Below, piece after piece: positions 11,545-23,652 of a DNA stretch of 64,000 nucleotides. Location of the stretch: assembly GCA_020740775.1 (NCBI GenBank), contig JAHEWK010000015.1, positions 1,488,001 through 1,552,000 of the forward strand, in the 5' to 3' direction. Origin of the DNA: Ilyonectria destructans. Lineage: Eukaryota; Ascomycota; Sordariomycetes; Hypocreales; Nectriaceae. Made by a program: the position numbers and the translations under genes. Within the stretch, counting starts at the first letter, position 1. Each line of letters opens with the position of its first letter. The notes beneath the pieces are model-generated. The model did no database searches. It saw nothing but the letters and a program-made list of their open reading frames with translations, and was not told where the DNA came from.

Positions 11545-13835
11545 TTTAAGGAGAGTATGTCGAGTTATTGAACGCCGATTGAATAGTTAATCGAATAATT
11601 CACACGCAGCGTTGAACCCCGCGAGCTGAGTAAGGTCAGACTTTGGTGGATGGACCTATACTGATAAAGTACCTGACGTTGAGACAGGTGGAAACTTAAA
11701 TTCGAGATGGCTGTCCGGTACGGGTTCTTCAGACTCTCCGACTCCGACTTCCGTCGCTATGCCCCGTCATACTTGCATCTGTGCCGAAGTTCTCAGCTCA
11801 ACTTGTCTTTGCCATATCCCTGGTCAGAACATGAATCAGGGGCACTAGGTTTAGGCCTAAGTTCTTTCTGGTAATGTTCCGGTTAAAGGGTTGGGTCGAG
11901 CTCTTTCTTAGTGGGGATCTCCCCTGAATGTTTGAAAGGTCAGATTGACTCTAAATTCGGTGGCCCGGAGGTTTCTATAATGTCCGCTCGCCATGACCAA
12001 CTCAGATCCCCGCAAATCACTAAATTTTGTGGACTGGTTGGACCAACCACCCCCGAACGGCGACTTCGCTAAGGCTTTATCAGACGAAGCGTAATCGGAG
12101 ACAAGGATGAACGCCATGTTTTCCACTGTGTTTTCCACTTTTTGGATGCTTGAGAAGAACAATAACTTTTATCATTCTGATGGCGTACGCGCCGTTGCGA
12201 GATTACTACGTTTCTCAAAAGCTAAATAGCATTATTGCTATTAAATAAACCCCAGGCCGATTCTTCTGCCAGATTTCACCGCTTCCGTCGGTTAGACTGC
12301 GATATCAAATGATCAACAGGCTACTAACTTCTCATAATCCGAGCCCCCAATCTTCTGGGTCTCTTGTCGCGATTACTCTATTTCTACCATCTTTAACAGG
12401 TAATTTTGAAAACTAGTGCTGTATTTTTCCTTGTGCCCACTTCGCACCGTTGTCAATGGAGTTGAGATAGTTAGCTGTCAGGATAAACCGCCATTGAACA
12501 CGCTATGCGATCCAATAGCTGTCAGAGTGGAGGAGTGGAGTCTATATATAGCCTCTACTAGGTCAACAGATGAAGAGCTGTGATTGCATTCAAGTATCTT
12601 CCCACTATAAATAGCGGAACGAGGTACAAGTGTGTTGGTAAAAGGGGGGACTTGCCTCATGGGCCAAACAACCACACCAATACCCCAGGACATTTAGGGT
12701 AGCTGAGATAACAGCCATGGTAATTTGGCCGAAAATACGATCTTGGAAGTGAATCGTCTGAAAACCAGACTAGATATCATCAATTGAAATGTGTGATAAT
12801 ATCCTTTTCAACAGAGAATATCAAAATTTGGGGATTATAGTACAAATAAAGTTAAATAACAAAAAGGATTATTGAATAGTAAAGATTATAATATAAGACA
12901 ATTGAAGAACTTGATAATACATTTATTATTTCTTAATATTTACTATAAGTTTTAATAATTATTTTATTTTTTATTTCACTTTATACTGTTTTAACCGGTT
13001 AGTAGTAACTTTGATACGAGTTAAGTACACCTAAACTTACTGATGCCTACTTGGACCTGAACCCCACGATCCGCACCTACCCTGGACCGCCAGCCTAGAC
13101 TCAGCACGGCCGTCACACCCAGAGGCCCAGAGGGATTGACAGACAACACTATGAGTGTCGAATTGAAACTCTAGCAGTTAATATTAGCATGAGAGCTCCG
13201 GGGCTTTGGGAGATTATACTGGATGATAGCTTAATTTGAAGCCCCCAGATCAACAGATACAGTATGTTGCATGCCAAAAGCGTAGGTGAGGTAGAGAGCC
13301 TTGTCTCGTGGAAAAGGGTTTGCCGTTGTCGGACTTTTCTCCTACCGCGGGGTGGAGTTTTACCTCGTGTGGCGTGGCACGCCACGTCAACATTGACCTA
13401 TTCTAGTTCCAGGATTGAACTTGGGCGACAATCTATTGCTTGACTTTTGCTTATTACGGGGCGGATATTATAAGCGTGGATGCGTTATGCCTGTATGGTG
13501 TCACGGACTAGAAAACATCTGACCTGAGTCTCGCAGCATGTGCATATATGCATGATAATATATCACTGGGGGAAATGGTTCCTAGACCTCCAACCTGAAT
13601 AGCCCTATGGGAGGAATCTTCCTATCGCCTTAGCCTTTGATATCCAGCACATTTCAAACGCCCAGATCACTCCGGCTTGCTATTTCCCATTCAAGCATGA
13701 TTATTCTCCCTGTCTTAGACAACAATTGAACTAAGATGCGTGCAAGTTCCGTCGATGCGGATTTTGCCGAGGTTACTACCGACATTGACACCCCAGTGAA
13801 CTAAGCTATAAGCACTGGATCGTCTGCTTTCATGG
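11545..13835. other. 2.3 kb gene-free region with an A+T-rich insert
   Basis: Between the monooxygenase start and the chitinase 3' end I see no gene. Small open frames (11908-12162, 12478-12693, 13149-13385, all minus) are unrecognised. About 12815-13010 is strongly A+T-rich with G+C-normal flanks, resembling a short mutated repeat remnant, but I found no terminal repeats or target duplication. Confidence 0.45.
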
Positions 13836-16800
13836 TCAACAATGGGGTTTCCTGTGTAAAATACCGTGTAGATTCATGGCAAACAAAAAGAGAGAGAACA
13901 AGTCAGACTTACCCCAAGCCCGCTAGCATATAAAGCTGGAATGATGCGCGTGACCGAGACACCATGGAGGATAGAACTACCTCGATATAATCTTTCCACT
14001 CGTCCTGGAGGCTTGGAATCGTTACTCCGCTCCCAGATCCGGCGTAAAATGTGTCAAAATCGCCCATCAGCTTATAGAGCGCCTCATAGGTGTCACAGAA
14101 CATGGACCAGATATCTGGGGAGTTGAGATAGTTGAATACCATACCTAAAGCAGAAGATCCGAAAATTAGTGTCTGATGCCAAAGTCTGGCCCAGAGGTGT
14201 AGGCAGACGGGAGCGGGGGGCGAACGTACCCATCTCTTTCACAGCGAGAAGTTGCTGTTCTTCATCCATGAGAATGTATTTGGTCAGAGCCGTGGACTGC
14301 AAGCCGCCAAACATGGCTCCCTTCATGCGGTTTGGCCGAGCCTTGAAGATGGTCAGACGATCAAGGTGCTTCATGTTTCCCAGTTCGGCAAGCAGTAGTT
14401 GAACAAACGGCACAGGGCGCGTGTTGATTTTCCATGGATAGACACTGCTCTTCGAGCTCATGACCCATTCTCGTACCAGGGTGCAAGGAACTTTGGGCTG
14501 AGGGTTCGACGGCTTTGGCATCTGATTGACAATCTTCCCCTCATCTAGCCAATGGGTAAAGAAGTCACTGATGAGCTGGCCTTCGAAGACATGTTCGGCT
14601 GGCAAGAGAATTGGGTGTCAGCGAGTAGTTAAGTGTGATGTTGTGACATTAGGTGGCCGGGGCAAGGGGGGCCAGCACTGGCATACTGTCTGTCTCACAA
14701 GCTCCATGACACAGAGAGGAAGCGTGAAATTGGAGAGATAAAGGGGATGGGCTGACTCACTCTGGTAGTGACCCCTGACTTCTTGAAGGTTTCCGTTGCT
14801 GCTGACAACCCACGCCGTGTCGTGCGGCTGCAAGGCATCAATCTCCCAGTTCGAGCACGAAACGGAGGTGTTGCCCCAGTAGGACGATATGGAATCCCAT
14901 TTGCCGTTTTCGATACCGTCCCAAACACGCGAAGCATCGGCTGGGAATGCAGGATATCTGTAGTCTCCGGCGACACGCTGGTTGCCTCTGCCACAGATGG
15001 TGAGCTTCTTGGTTGATAGGGTAGCCTGCGGATTGTTGGGATTGTAGGCTCGCTCGTCGAGGCTGGACTCGTCATCATCATCATCACTTCCAAACTTGTC
15101 TCTCGACGATAGTGAGCTGTCTGATACATCACCAGGCCAGGGGCCGCCAATGTCTCCGTCGGCAGCGCAGCTCTCGCAGGCGTCAATGTCGGCGTAGCCG
15201 AAGTCTAGGTCCATGTTGGCGCAACCGCAGCAGACATCTCTGCCGCTGGTTTCTTCGCCGCAACCCACGCAAGTTGTGCATCCAAGTGTTTCTCTTTGTG
15301 CTTCTGCAGCCTTCGCCGCGGCTTCGCTCAAGAACATGAGCGGGTTGATGTTGGAGTCCGGAGCGTTGTTCCACGCCATGCCCTCGCCCATGGAGGGCTG
15401 GTTGGTGTAGCAAAGGCTGTCGCCTCCCTTTGTTTGCTGTATGGTGTCAGAAGAATGTTGAGTCATCAATTTGAGGACGAGGCGATAATATATATGATTG
15501 AGATGTGGTCGTACGTACTGTGTCATGGATAATGTAGGGCATCATTATAGTCGAGTTCCATCCGATGGTTTCACTGTTCAGGACACAGGTGTTAATGTAT
15601 CTAGATCCATTTAATCTGCGGCGGACACAAAAAACGAAGCGATGTGCAGACATACTCTTCATCCATGTCATAATCTTCAGCTCCGAGAGTCCTACGCGGC
15701 TTCATGTTAGCAGCTAACTCCACATCTTGCCTGGGTGCAGAGAATTCCAGAAAAAAGCCCAACTGGATTGAGCAACCAGCGGCAGCACTGAACTTGACTT
15801 ACGATACGTAAGGGCTCACGCATGTTTCCGGTGCCGAGTCTGTGCCCGGAGAATATTCCCACTCCGTGAGAGTCACGTAGCTCATTTTCATCTACGCTAG
15901 TTAGCCAGCTTGGTCCGGAGAGTGACTTGTCTGACACAAGGACAACGTACATCGACAAGGTCAAGTTCAACGTGGCGCCTATCGCCAAATATATTGAGCT
16001 GGACTAGGACGCCAAAATCGAAGAAGGTGCTCACGGAAAACTTGCCGGGGTTGCTTCCAGAGTTGTAGATGACGTTGGACTCCGTGAGGCTTATCTTGTT
16101 CTCGTCTCGCTTGACATTCCTGGTTCCCAATTTGTCGGCTGGGTTGGGCGGGAAGTTGACCTTGAAACCTCCAAAGTCGCATTGAACGCGGGCGCTTAGC
16201 TTTCCATCAAAGAACGGTGCGGTACCGGCCATCCAAGAGTCATCGTCATTGTACCAGGATGCGAGCATATAATTGAGCTTCCAGTATGGCTGGAAAGTCA
16301 CCATTCCGTTGGTGGTGGTCATGGTGTTCCCCTTGAGCTTGTTGGCCGCAAGCGAGCTGTAAAAGGGATTGGACTTTTTGGCATTGGAGAAATCCACCTC
16401 GCCAGCGCCCGAGATTTCATATGTTAGGTCGGATTGTCCTGCGACTTTGATCCAGCCATTTGCTTGCTTGACACTTAAAACGTCGTCTAGAGAGGACTGG
16501 ACTCCTCCCATAAAAAATTAGCATGATGTTATAAACGGGAGGGGAGACAGGACGGCAGTGTCACGCGGAGTTTGCCATTACCAGCAAGGAGAAACCATAT
16601 GTAAAGTCGGCCTCGAAAGTACCTCCTACGTGGGCACCAAAGCCCAAATCATACTCTTCCCCATCAATGGAACAATCGCTGGCCGTGTCCCAAAAGAGGG
16701 CCGTGTTGACCGTTTCCGAAATGCTTGAGGAATGCGAGGTTTCCTCCGCCTCGTCAGTCTCGTACAAGTCTCGCCAGTCTGCGTCGCTCTCGGCAAAGAA

Positions 16801-19610
16801 TCGCTTTGCAATCCTACGGGACAGACTGTCTGACTGGATCCCCTCAGAGTCGACGGCAGAGTTCCAGTAACCTCCAGCGTTTGAGTAGTCGATGCGAACC
16901 TGGGTTTCTCCTGTGTCTCTTCGTGCAAGGCTGATATCCATGTCAAAGGCGAAGTTGAAGACCTTGGAGGTCACAGCTATACGGGAGTGGGTAGAGGGAA
17001 GGCTTTGATCTGGCAAAGGGAATTGAAGTGTCAGTTATGTGAAAACCAATGTGAGAATAGTAATTTATGCTAAGTTGCTTACCATTGGATTCTTCAAGTG
17101 AAATGGCTCTAGCAAACGAGTTGGGTGCGCACTATATGGCCCATACGTTAGAAGCCTAAACGTCACCTGTGTGTGTATTGCAAGACCCAGTTTGAAAAGT
17201 TTGCCACTTACGTTATCAGGCATCTCAACAATGGTGCCTTCGATGCCTCTTTCCATGATGCGGAAACAACCTGCAACATCCTCGCTCATACAGACGACTC
17301 GGGCAACCCTAGTCTCATTCTTGGGCAGCTTAAGAACCTCCTCGGGGCAGTCTAGGAAGACCAGAGGCTCGGGCTCGTCATGTCGTTTCTTCAGAGACGA
17401 CACAGCGGCGGAGGGGCCTGTAATGAGGATGAAACCAAAGCCCGTCTGGTTAGGGTCGATCTCGCCAGCATCGGCGGCTGAACCAAAGTTGACCAGGGCA
17501 TAGTCCAACTCGGCATCGTCGTCCGGGAGCATTTCGGCAGGGAAAATGCGCTCCAGGTCGACGAGGCTGAAGGCAGAGTTGGTAGCTCCAGTGAGTTCGC
17601 TGTTGGATATCGTCTTGAGAGCTTCTAGATTGGGACTATCAAGGTCAATGGCCCAGATCATCAGACCATGGAGGCCCATCTGACTGGCGTAGTCAATTTT
17701 CATTTGAAATGTCTCGGTATCATCAAATCTAGACGCGCCATGACGAGATTAATCACACTGCCTTTAAGCGTTACCGCGCGTTGGGTCTGTCAACACTCAC
17801 GAGATCCAGCTGTGGCCGTCATAAACCATATAGCGAGCAGCAGCAGCCTCGTCAAAGTATGGCGTGCCTCCTGTGCTTTCGACGATTTCCATGATCTCTA
17901 CATCCATTATGGCTGGTCAGTAAATAAAAACATAAATGATGGATAGGATGCATTGCTCTGTGGCATCCAGACCACGCCATCGCTTGCTTACCAGCATATG
18001 ACAGAATTCCGGCAGTGTTGGAGCAGCGTCCAGCAGCACCGGGACCGACAAAAGTACATCCGGGCTTCCAGCATGAAGAGGATTCGAGTTCAAAAGACCG
18101 CCCATAGAAACCGAGGCCTAGCACAATGCTGGATGGCTCAACACCAACGCGCCAAAACTGCAACGGGTAGGGTTTGCATGTTAGCCTCAGCCGATGGGCA
18201 TGTGGTGGACGGCATAGAGTAGGCTCAGTGTAGGTCTATATTTACGTACCAGATCCAAGGCGTAGCCGATTTCTGTCAGGTTGGTATGCGAGAGAACCTG
18301 GCTTCCGATAGGGTTGTCGCTGTCCCACACGCCGTGCAAGTCGTACGACATGAGGTTGATCCAATCGACATAGGACTCCATGCCTTTGAGATCAAAGTGG
18401 CGAAGGTACCAGTACGAAGAGGGGGCAGTAAAGGTAATGATGTAGTCATGGCCGCTTGAATCAATGGCCTCGCGTAGCTCCTTGACAAGTAACACGTAGT
18501 TTTCGCCGTCGACGTCTGTGCCACCGCGGTCCTCAGCGCCAGGATATTCCCAATCTGCGGTCCAATATTAGCTTGGATTATCCTGTACACAGTGCTGCTG
18601 GCTAGTTCTCGTTGGAGACCTGAGATGTCATAATCCATCACCCTAGTATGAACAGAACAGAGCAGCACTCACCGAAATCTATTACGAAATTCAGTTAGCC
18701 TCGGAACAAACACATATCCAGGACACATATGAGGATCAATCTTACCGACACCGTCGTAGCCGTACTGAGATAGAAACCCCAACAAGTTAGTGATAAACGT
18801 GGCTCTGTTGGCCTGGGTTGAGGCCATGGAAGGAAATATGTTTTGCCAGGCGCCGGGATCGCTAAAGGTCCAGCCGCCGAGAGCAATAACAATCTTCAGG
18901 TTGGGATTTCGGAGTTTAACGTTGCCCATAGTCTTGTATATGCTGGGATCGATGCCATCCATATTTGTGATTTCAAACGCAGAATTGATATACCCAAACG
19001 ACACATACAGATGAGTGAGGAGCTGGGCGGGTATCTCGCCGGGGCCCATAGTGCCGCACGCCTTGTCCATATTCCAGGTCTCCCAGTATCCAATGATGAT
19101 CTTCTGGGGGTCTGAGGGCGAGACATCCGGTGTTGGGCTGTCGCAGTTGGACTGGCAGCCGTCGGCACAGAACTCGGTCGTGGTCCCGCAGAAGCCATGC
19201 TGCGAGCAGCACACGTTGAGCGGACAGGTTTGGCCTGGAGTCTCGGCATACTCGCCACACTCGGCCGTGGCATCGCAGTTTGACTGGCAGCCGTCGCCGC
19301 AGTACGTCGGGCTGTAGCCGCACCAGCCGTCGGAGCCGCAGCAGGCGCCGTTGTAACATGGCTTGTCCGGGCCACAGGTGTAGTCGTTCTGGCCGGACGA
19401 TGACGCCGTGCTGGTCGCCAGTGTAGCCTCGGCAGTTGAGACGCCGGACGTCACAGCTCGGGCAGCGTGGCCATGAGCCTGGTGAAGAACGTCGTGTCTG
19501 CGGTAGCCATGGGAGTGTGCCAGTACAGACGGGAAGTTAAGGAGGGAGATACAAAGGAAGGTGAGGGCAGTTAGCATCGAGGGCCTCTTGGGGGCTGGTG
19601 AGCGGCCCAT
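13836..19610 (-). CDS. Chitin-binding GH18 chitinase, subgroup C (killer-toxin-alpha-like), 16 exons
   Basis: Secreted endochitinase (GH18) hydrolysing beta-1,4-GlcNAc polymers. Exons (minus): 19610-18746, 18678-18673, 18554-18250, 18157-17992, 17897-17801, 17728-17212, 17131-17083, 17009-16582, 16496-15951, 15891-15803, 15691-15656, 15573-15519, 15436-14761, 14598-14230, 14144-13913 and 13851-13836. All phases agree: 1,483 residues. Signal peptide about 1-31; two hevein-type ChtBD1 domains at about 79-112 and 118-156 (eight-Cys pattern, CCGSDGWCG and CCSQHGFCG); GH18 barrel from about 171. The catalytic motif DGVDFDWEYP (acid Glu at about 293) is assembled across a 6-nt micro-exon. Barrel strands SYVDWINLMSYDLHG and GLHGLMIWAID follow. 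After the barrel comes about 950 residues of the long C-terminal region typical of subgroup C, with a Cys-rich, Asp-rich segment near 15050-15300. The last one or two junctions and the 30-nt-scale exons are least certain. It is divergent from the LysM gene. Confidence 0.85.
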
Positions 19611-21212
19611 GGTGTAGCTTCTCCTGCCTCGAATTCAAGAGTGACAAAGAGAGGGACGATAGTGATCAGCTAATACAGTCAAGCGAGGGGACAGAAGGCC
19701 ATGTCATGAGGGAGCTCGATAGCCTTGGGGTCTAGTCGCTACATAATATGAGTCTGTGGTCATGGGGTGGAGGCGTTAGAGACGTGATATCCACCTCCAC
19801 GGTACCTTGTGCGGGCTTGAGATTCCAATCATCCACCATCCACCCACCAGTGAACGTTTTATTCCACAGTGGGTAGGTAAGCAGATGGACAAGGGTCTCA
19901 CATGCATCCGCTTTGACCTTCGTTGTCTATCGCCTGCGTTATTAGTTGCCATTGTCTGAATTGCCCAGCACGACAAGGTCAAGGTATACACATTACAGAG
20001 GACACACTTAGTACATCGTACTCCATACATGGCACACCTTCTGCCGTTGCGGAAGAGCCAAATCAGTTACGAGATACTGCATCTGCATCCCGTCCTTATT
20101 GTGGGTTACAGCCGACATGGCATCGCCCCACCTGTTGGTTCGACCCTGTCGTCCAGAGCTTCAATGGCACCTTAATTTCATGCATATCTTTCTCGGCTCA
20201 AGAAATGACTCGGACGAAACGGCTCGGGTAGCCTGCACATGGTCGAACCTGTCGTGGATCCGGGGTTGAACAGTGTCATGGGGCATATCATTCTCTCTAC
20301 ATAGCTGTTGTTGTGACAGCATGCTGTTGGTATCCACATCCACGCCATAGACTAAATGTGCCTTGCCCTACAGAGTACAGAAGCCAACATCAAGCCAGCA
20401 GGTTATCGCAGTGATCGACATGGTAGGGGCCATATGCGGCATTTGTCTTCAGCTTATCCAGGGGTACAGCCCACATCCCGTCTCCGCGAGGTGACCCAAA
20501 TCCCAGTTCATATGATTGCCAGACTTACTGCAGGGATTCATCCCACCATCCGCCTTACCCGCAACCGATGCCTCCGTCCTTGGCATGGCACCGAAATGCG
20601 TGGCCGACTAATTTCTCGGGCATTCTATGTCTCCCCATGTCTCCCCATATTCAGGTGGTACCACCATGAGTAAAGTATGCTGCGGCTTAGACTCTGCTCA
20701 TCTCCGTTGTTGCAGCACGTTTTGCCAAAAATGTAGCTCCGAACTCCATTGACTGGCTGGTATTTAAGGGACGTATCCATACGCGGAGGCTAGTTGAGCA
20801 AATTGTCTATAACCTAATTTCCTCATCCACGCGCGCGTCGTCATCGCCTTTCCGGAGATCCGCGCGGGCAGTGTATTGGCGAGAAAATTATCATATAGAC
20901 GCGGCATGGCGAGCGGAATTAATCCGGCATTGTCGACGCCCATCTCCGACAGCCAACAGGACAAATACAATCCCCACTTACACGACCAAAAGGAAGCGGT
21001 TGACCCGTCCTGGTTTTGTCATCTTTGCGGTCCTCCTTATCCTGTTCTCGTTTACCTGTCTGGCCAGTCGCTTCATGCCCTTTCTGGTTCCAAGGTCTTT
21101 TTTATTTAGGTTGAAGATAGTATCCGACTTGCATGCTGCTATTGTGAGGAGGTCTTGGAGTCCGCGTTGATTGTACACAGCCTACTCTAATTCTGACCTT
21201 TTTTCATTCACC
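19611..21212. other. Divergent promoter region of the chitinase-LysM pair
   Basis: About 1.6 kb between the two divergent start codons, with no convincing gene; short open frames on both strands lack family features. A TATTTAA element at 20761-20767 lies about 450 bp before the LysM ATG, and AGGGG (stress-element-like) occurs near 19685 upstream of the chitinase. Shared control of the pair is an inference. Confidence 0.45.
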
Positions 21213-23512
21213 ATGAGGCCCGCCGTCTACAGCCTCGTGCTCTCAGCGTCCTGGGCGTCTGCCTCGATCTTTCCGGCCTGGAAACGGGCGGAAGGAGATC
21301 AGAGCTGCGAGGTCTACGGTGTGCAGACGGGGGATAGTTGTTGGAGCATCATGAAGCAGACGAATGTCACTTATGCTCAGCTGATCTCTTGGAATCCCGA
21401 GGTTGATAAACAATGCTTGTAAGTTACTCGGGTGGTAATCAGATCATAGGCCACGGAGAGAGACCACGGTCTCGAACAGTGGCCCAGTCTTAGTTTGGGG
21501 ACTGTTCAACTGACTTGCGATGATCAATGATCAAAAAGAAATATTACCGCCTTGGAAGGACAAGACATCTGCATCAGCAACCCAGAAGGCGACTATGCTA
21601 TCCCGAGCAACTCAGAAGGGTCACCTACAATTGTCACCACCACAGCGTAAGTTCCAGTCTAGGTGTATTGTATATTTCACTTCCGAGGCTCGATCGACGT
21701 GTATATGATAAAGCGGATGGGGCGTCAAAACGTGCTGACTTGCGGTTGCTTAAGTGCTATTCCGGACCCGACGCCTAATGGTACAGAAGATGAGTGTGGC
21801 GAGTATCATCTCGTCGCCGCTGGAGAAGACTGCGGTACTTTCACCATAAAATATGGCATCACTGTCGACGATTTGTAAGGTTCCTTGTTCACTCCGTTGT
21901 GTAGTGGTCCTTTAGCCCATCCTCTCCAACTAACTGCTGACACACACGATTCGTTGATTGTGATAAACAGCATCTTTCTAAACCCTCAGGTTTGGGAAAA
22001 CTGCACCAATGTCTACCTGGGCTACTACTACTGCGTGCGACCCGTGGGTTACATCTCGACGTATCCTGGCTATCTGCCAACAACCTCCACTGAGACGTTT
22101 GTCGCCACGGAGATGACAGCTGCGCCGGACGACTACGACATCGACTGGCTGGATAGAAGTGCAGAGGTGGCCATTCCGCTTGCCAACGATACGCGCAAGG
22201 ACTGCGAGACGTAAGTTTGAACCTCTTGGCCCAGTTCTATCTGCCCTGTCATCGAACTTCTTCCAATGACGGCCGGGCTCCCTCGACTCAGTCACATGCA
22301 GCGGCTAACCACGGAGGTGATTTGACGCTGTAGATATTTGTATCTGACCAACATCACGGACACTCCTCTGATCGCAGACTGCTGGTCGATGGCCATGGTC
22401 TGCGGTATCACTTCCGAGGTGAGTTTTCCATTGTCAATAGGGAATAGGGCAATCAAATACACCAACCCCCCCTGTTTTCACCTTCAAACCTACCAAACCC
22501 CCAATTCACGCCGGTTGTTGCATTACAAAACTGGTGCTGACCTTTTCGATATCCAGGAAATTGTTCTCTGGAACCCGTCCCTTGCCCAGAGTAGCTCGAA
22601 TACATCCGATCACACATACAACTACCCGTGCACGCTTTCAGAAAGCGTTTCCTACTGCGTTGCACTGGAAGAAGCCACAGAAGGTCAGCATCACGACTCA
22701 TCCTCTAATCCGTTTTCATCGGGCCAGGAGCTGACAAGCCGGACACAATAACAGCCGCCCAAGCGGACGACGAAGCGCCCCCGAGCCCGCGGGCCGTGGG
22801 CGAGATTGCAAACTGTACCGCGTGGTATAATCCCGAGTCGTACGAGACATGTGAGAGCGTACTGGATACCAATTGGCTTGACTTTGACGACTTTTACACC
22901 ATGAACCCGTCTGTGTCGAGTGACTGCTCTGGCCTCGTCGTGGGCACGTACTACTGCATCTCGACCAACGCCGACGGCAGCCCACCGTCAGACGACGACG
23001 AGGTTGTGACGACGGCCACGGGCGTCTCGTCAACAGCTGCGGCCACGGCTACGGGGGTGACGACGCCGAGCCCTGTGCAGTCAGGCATGGTGTCCGGCTG
23101 TGACGACTTCTACCTTGTGCAGGCTGACGACGGGTGCTGGGCGATTGCGAATGACAACGGCATCGTCCTAGCCGACTTTTATGCCTGGAACCCAGCCATC
23201 CAGGACGACTGCTCGGGACTGCAGGCCAGCGTGTATGTGTGCGTCGGCGTGAGCGCCTCGGCCAGCAGCACGACGGAGAAGGCAGCCGCCAGCACGACGA
23301 CGTCGACGGCCGGCAACGCCACGCCCACGCCGGTGCAGGACGACATGGTGAGCGGGTGCAAGGAGTTTTATTTTGTGCAGACTGACGACGGGTGCTGGGC
23401 GATTGCGAACAGCAATGGCATCGAGCTGGCCGACTTTTACGAGTGGAATCCGGCTGTGCAGACGGACTGCTCGGGACTGCAGGCCAATGTGTATGTGTGT
23501 ATTGGGGTGTAG
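21213..23512 (+). CDS. Secreted multi-LysM chitin-binding protein (about six LysM modules), 7 exons
   Basis: Predicted extracellular chitin/peptidoglycan-oligomer-binding protein. Exons are 21213-21418, 21539-21646, 21755-21874, 21971-22210, 22334-22418, 22557-22683 and 22728-23512; phases agree, giving 556 residues. Residues 1-18 are a signal peptide, followed by a possible KR processing site. LysM 1 is CEVYGVQTGDSCWSIM...LISWNPEVDKQC; LysM 2 is CGEYHLVAAGEDCGTF...IFLNPQVWENC. A third module is divergent (DCWSMAMVCGITSEEIVLWNPS); a fourth reads NCTAWYNPESYETC...FYTMNPSVSSDCSG. Modules five and six are near-identical (CWAIANDNG / CWAIANSNG, DFYAWNP / DFYEWNP), separated by Ser/Thr/Ala-rich linkers. 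Exon 2 starts at an acceptor after a poly-A run; it restores the conserved GQDICISNP. No other enzymatic domain is present. Fungal LysM proteins sequester chitin fragments or shield hyphae, and those beside subgroup C chitinases are thought to work with them. Confidence 0.87.
23087..23512 (+). repeat. Tandem duplication encoding LysM modules 5 and 6
   Basis: Two coding units offset by 258 bp (first Cys codons at 23099 and 23357) share long identical runs, for example both encode DDGCWAIAN and DCSGLQA and begin with an MVSGC motif. The linkers between them are Ser/Thr/Ala-rich and diverge in length. Confidence 0.75.
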
Positions 23513-23652
23513 AGATGCGTCAGGGAAAAGAAAAGAGGCAAAAATGGCACTACTGAAGCCAGATTATGAGACCTCCAACCGGTTTTGTGACTCGAGGATA
23601 TATACCGATAGTATGGGGTTCAGAGCAATGATGCGACTGCCGCCCGTCCCAT

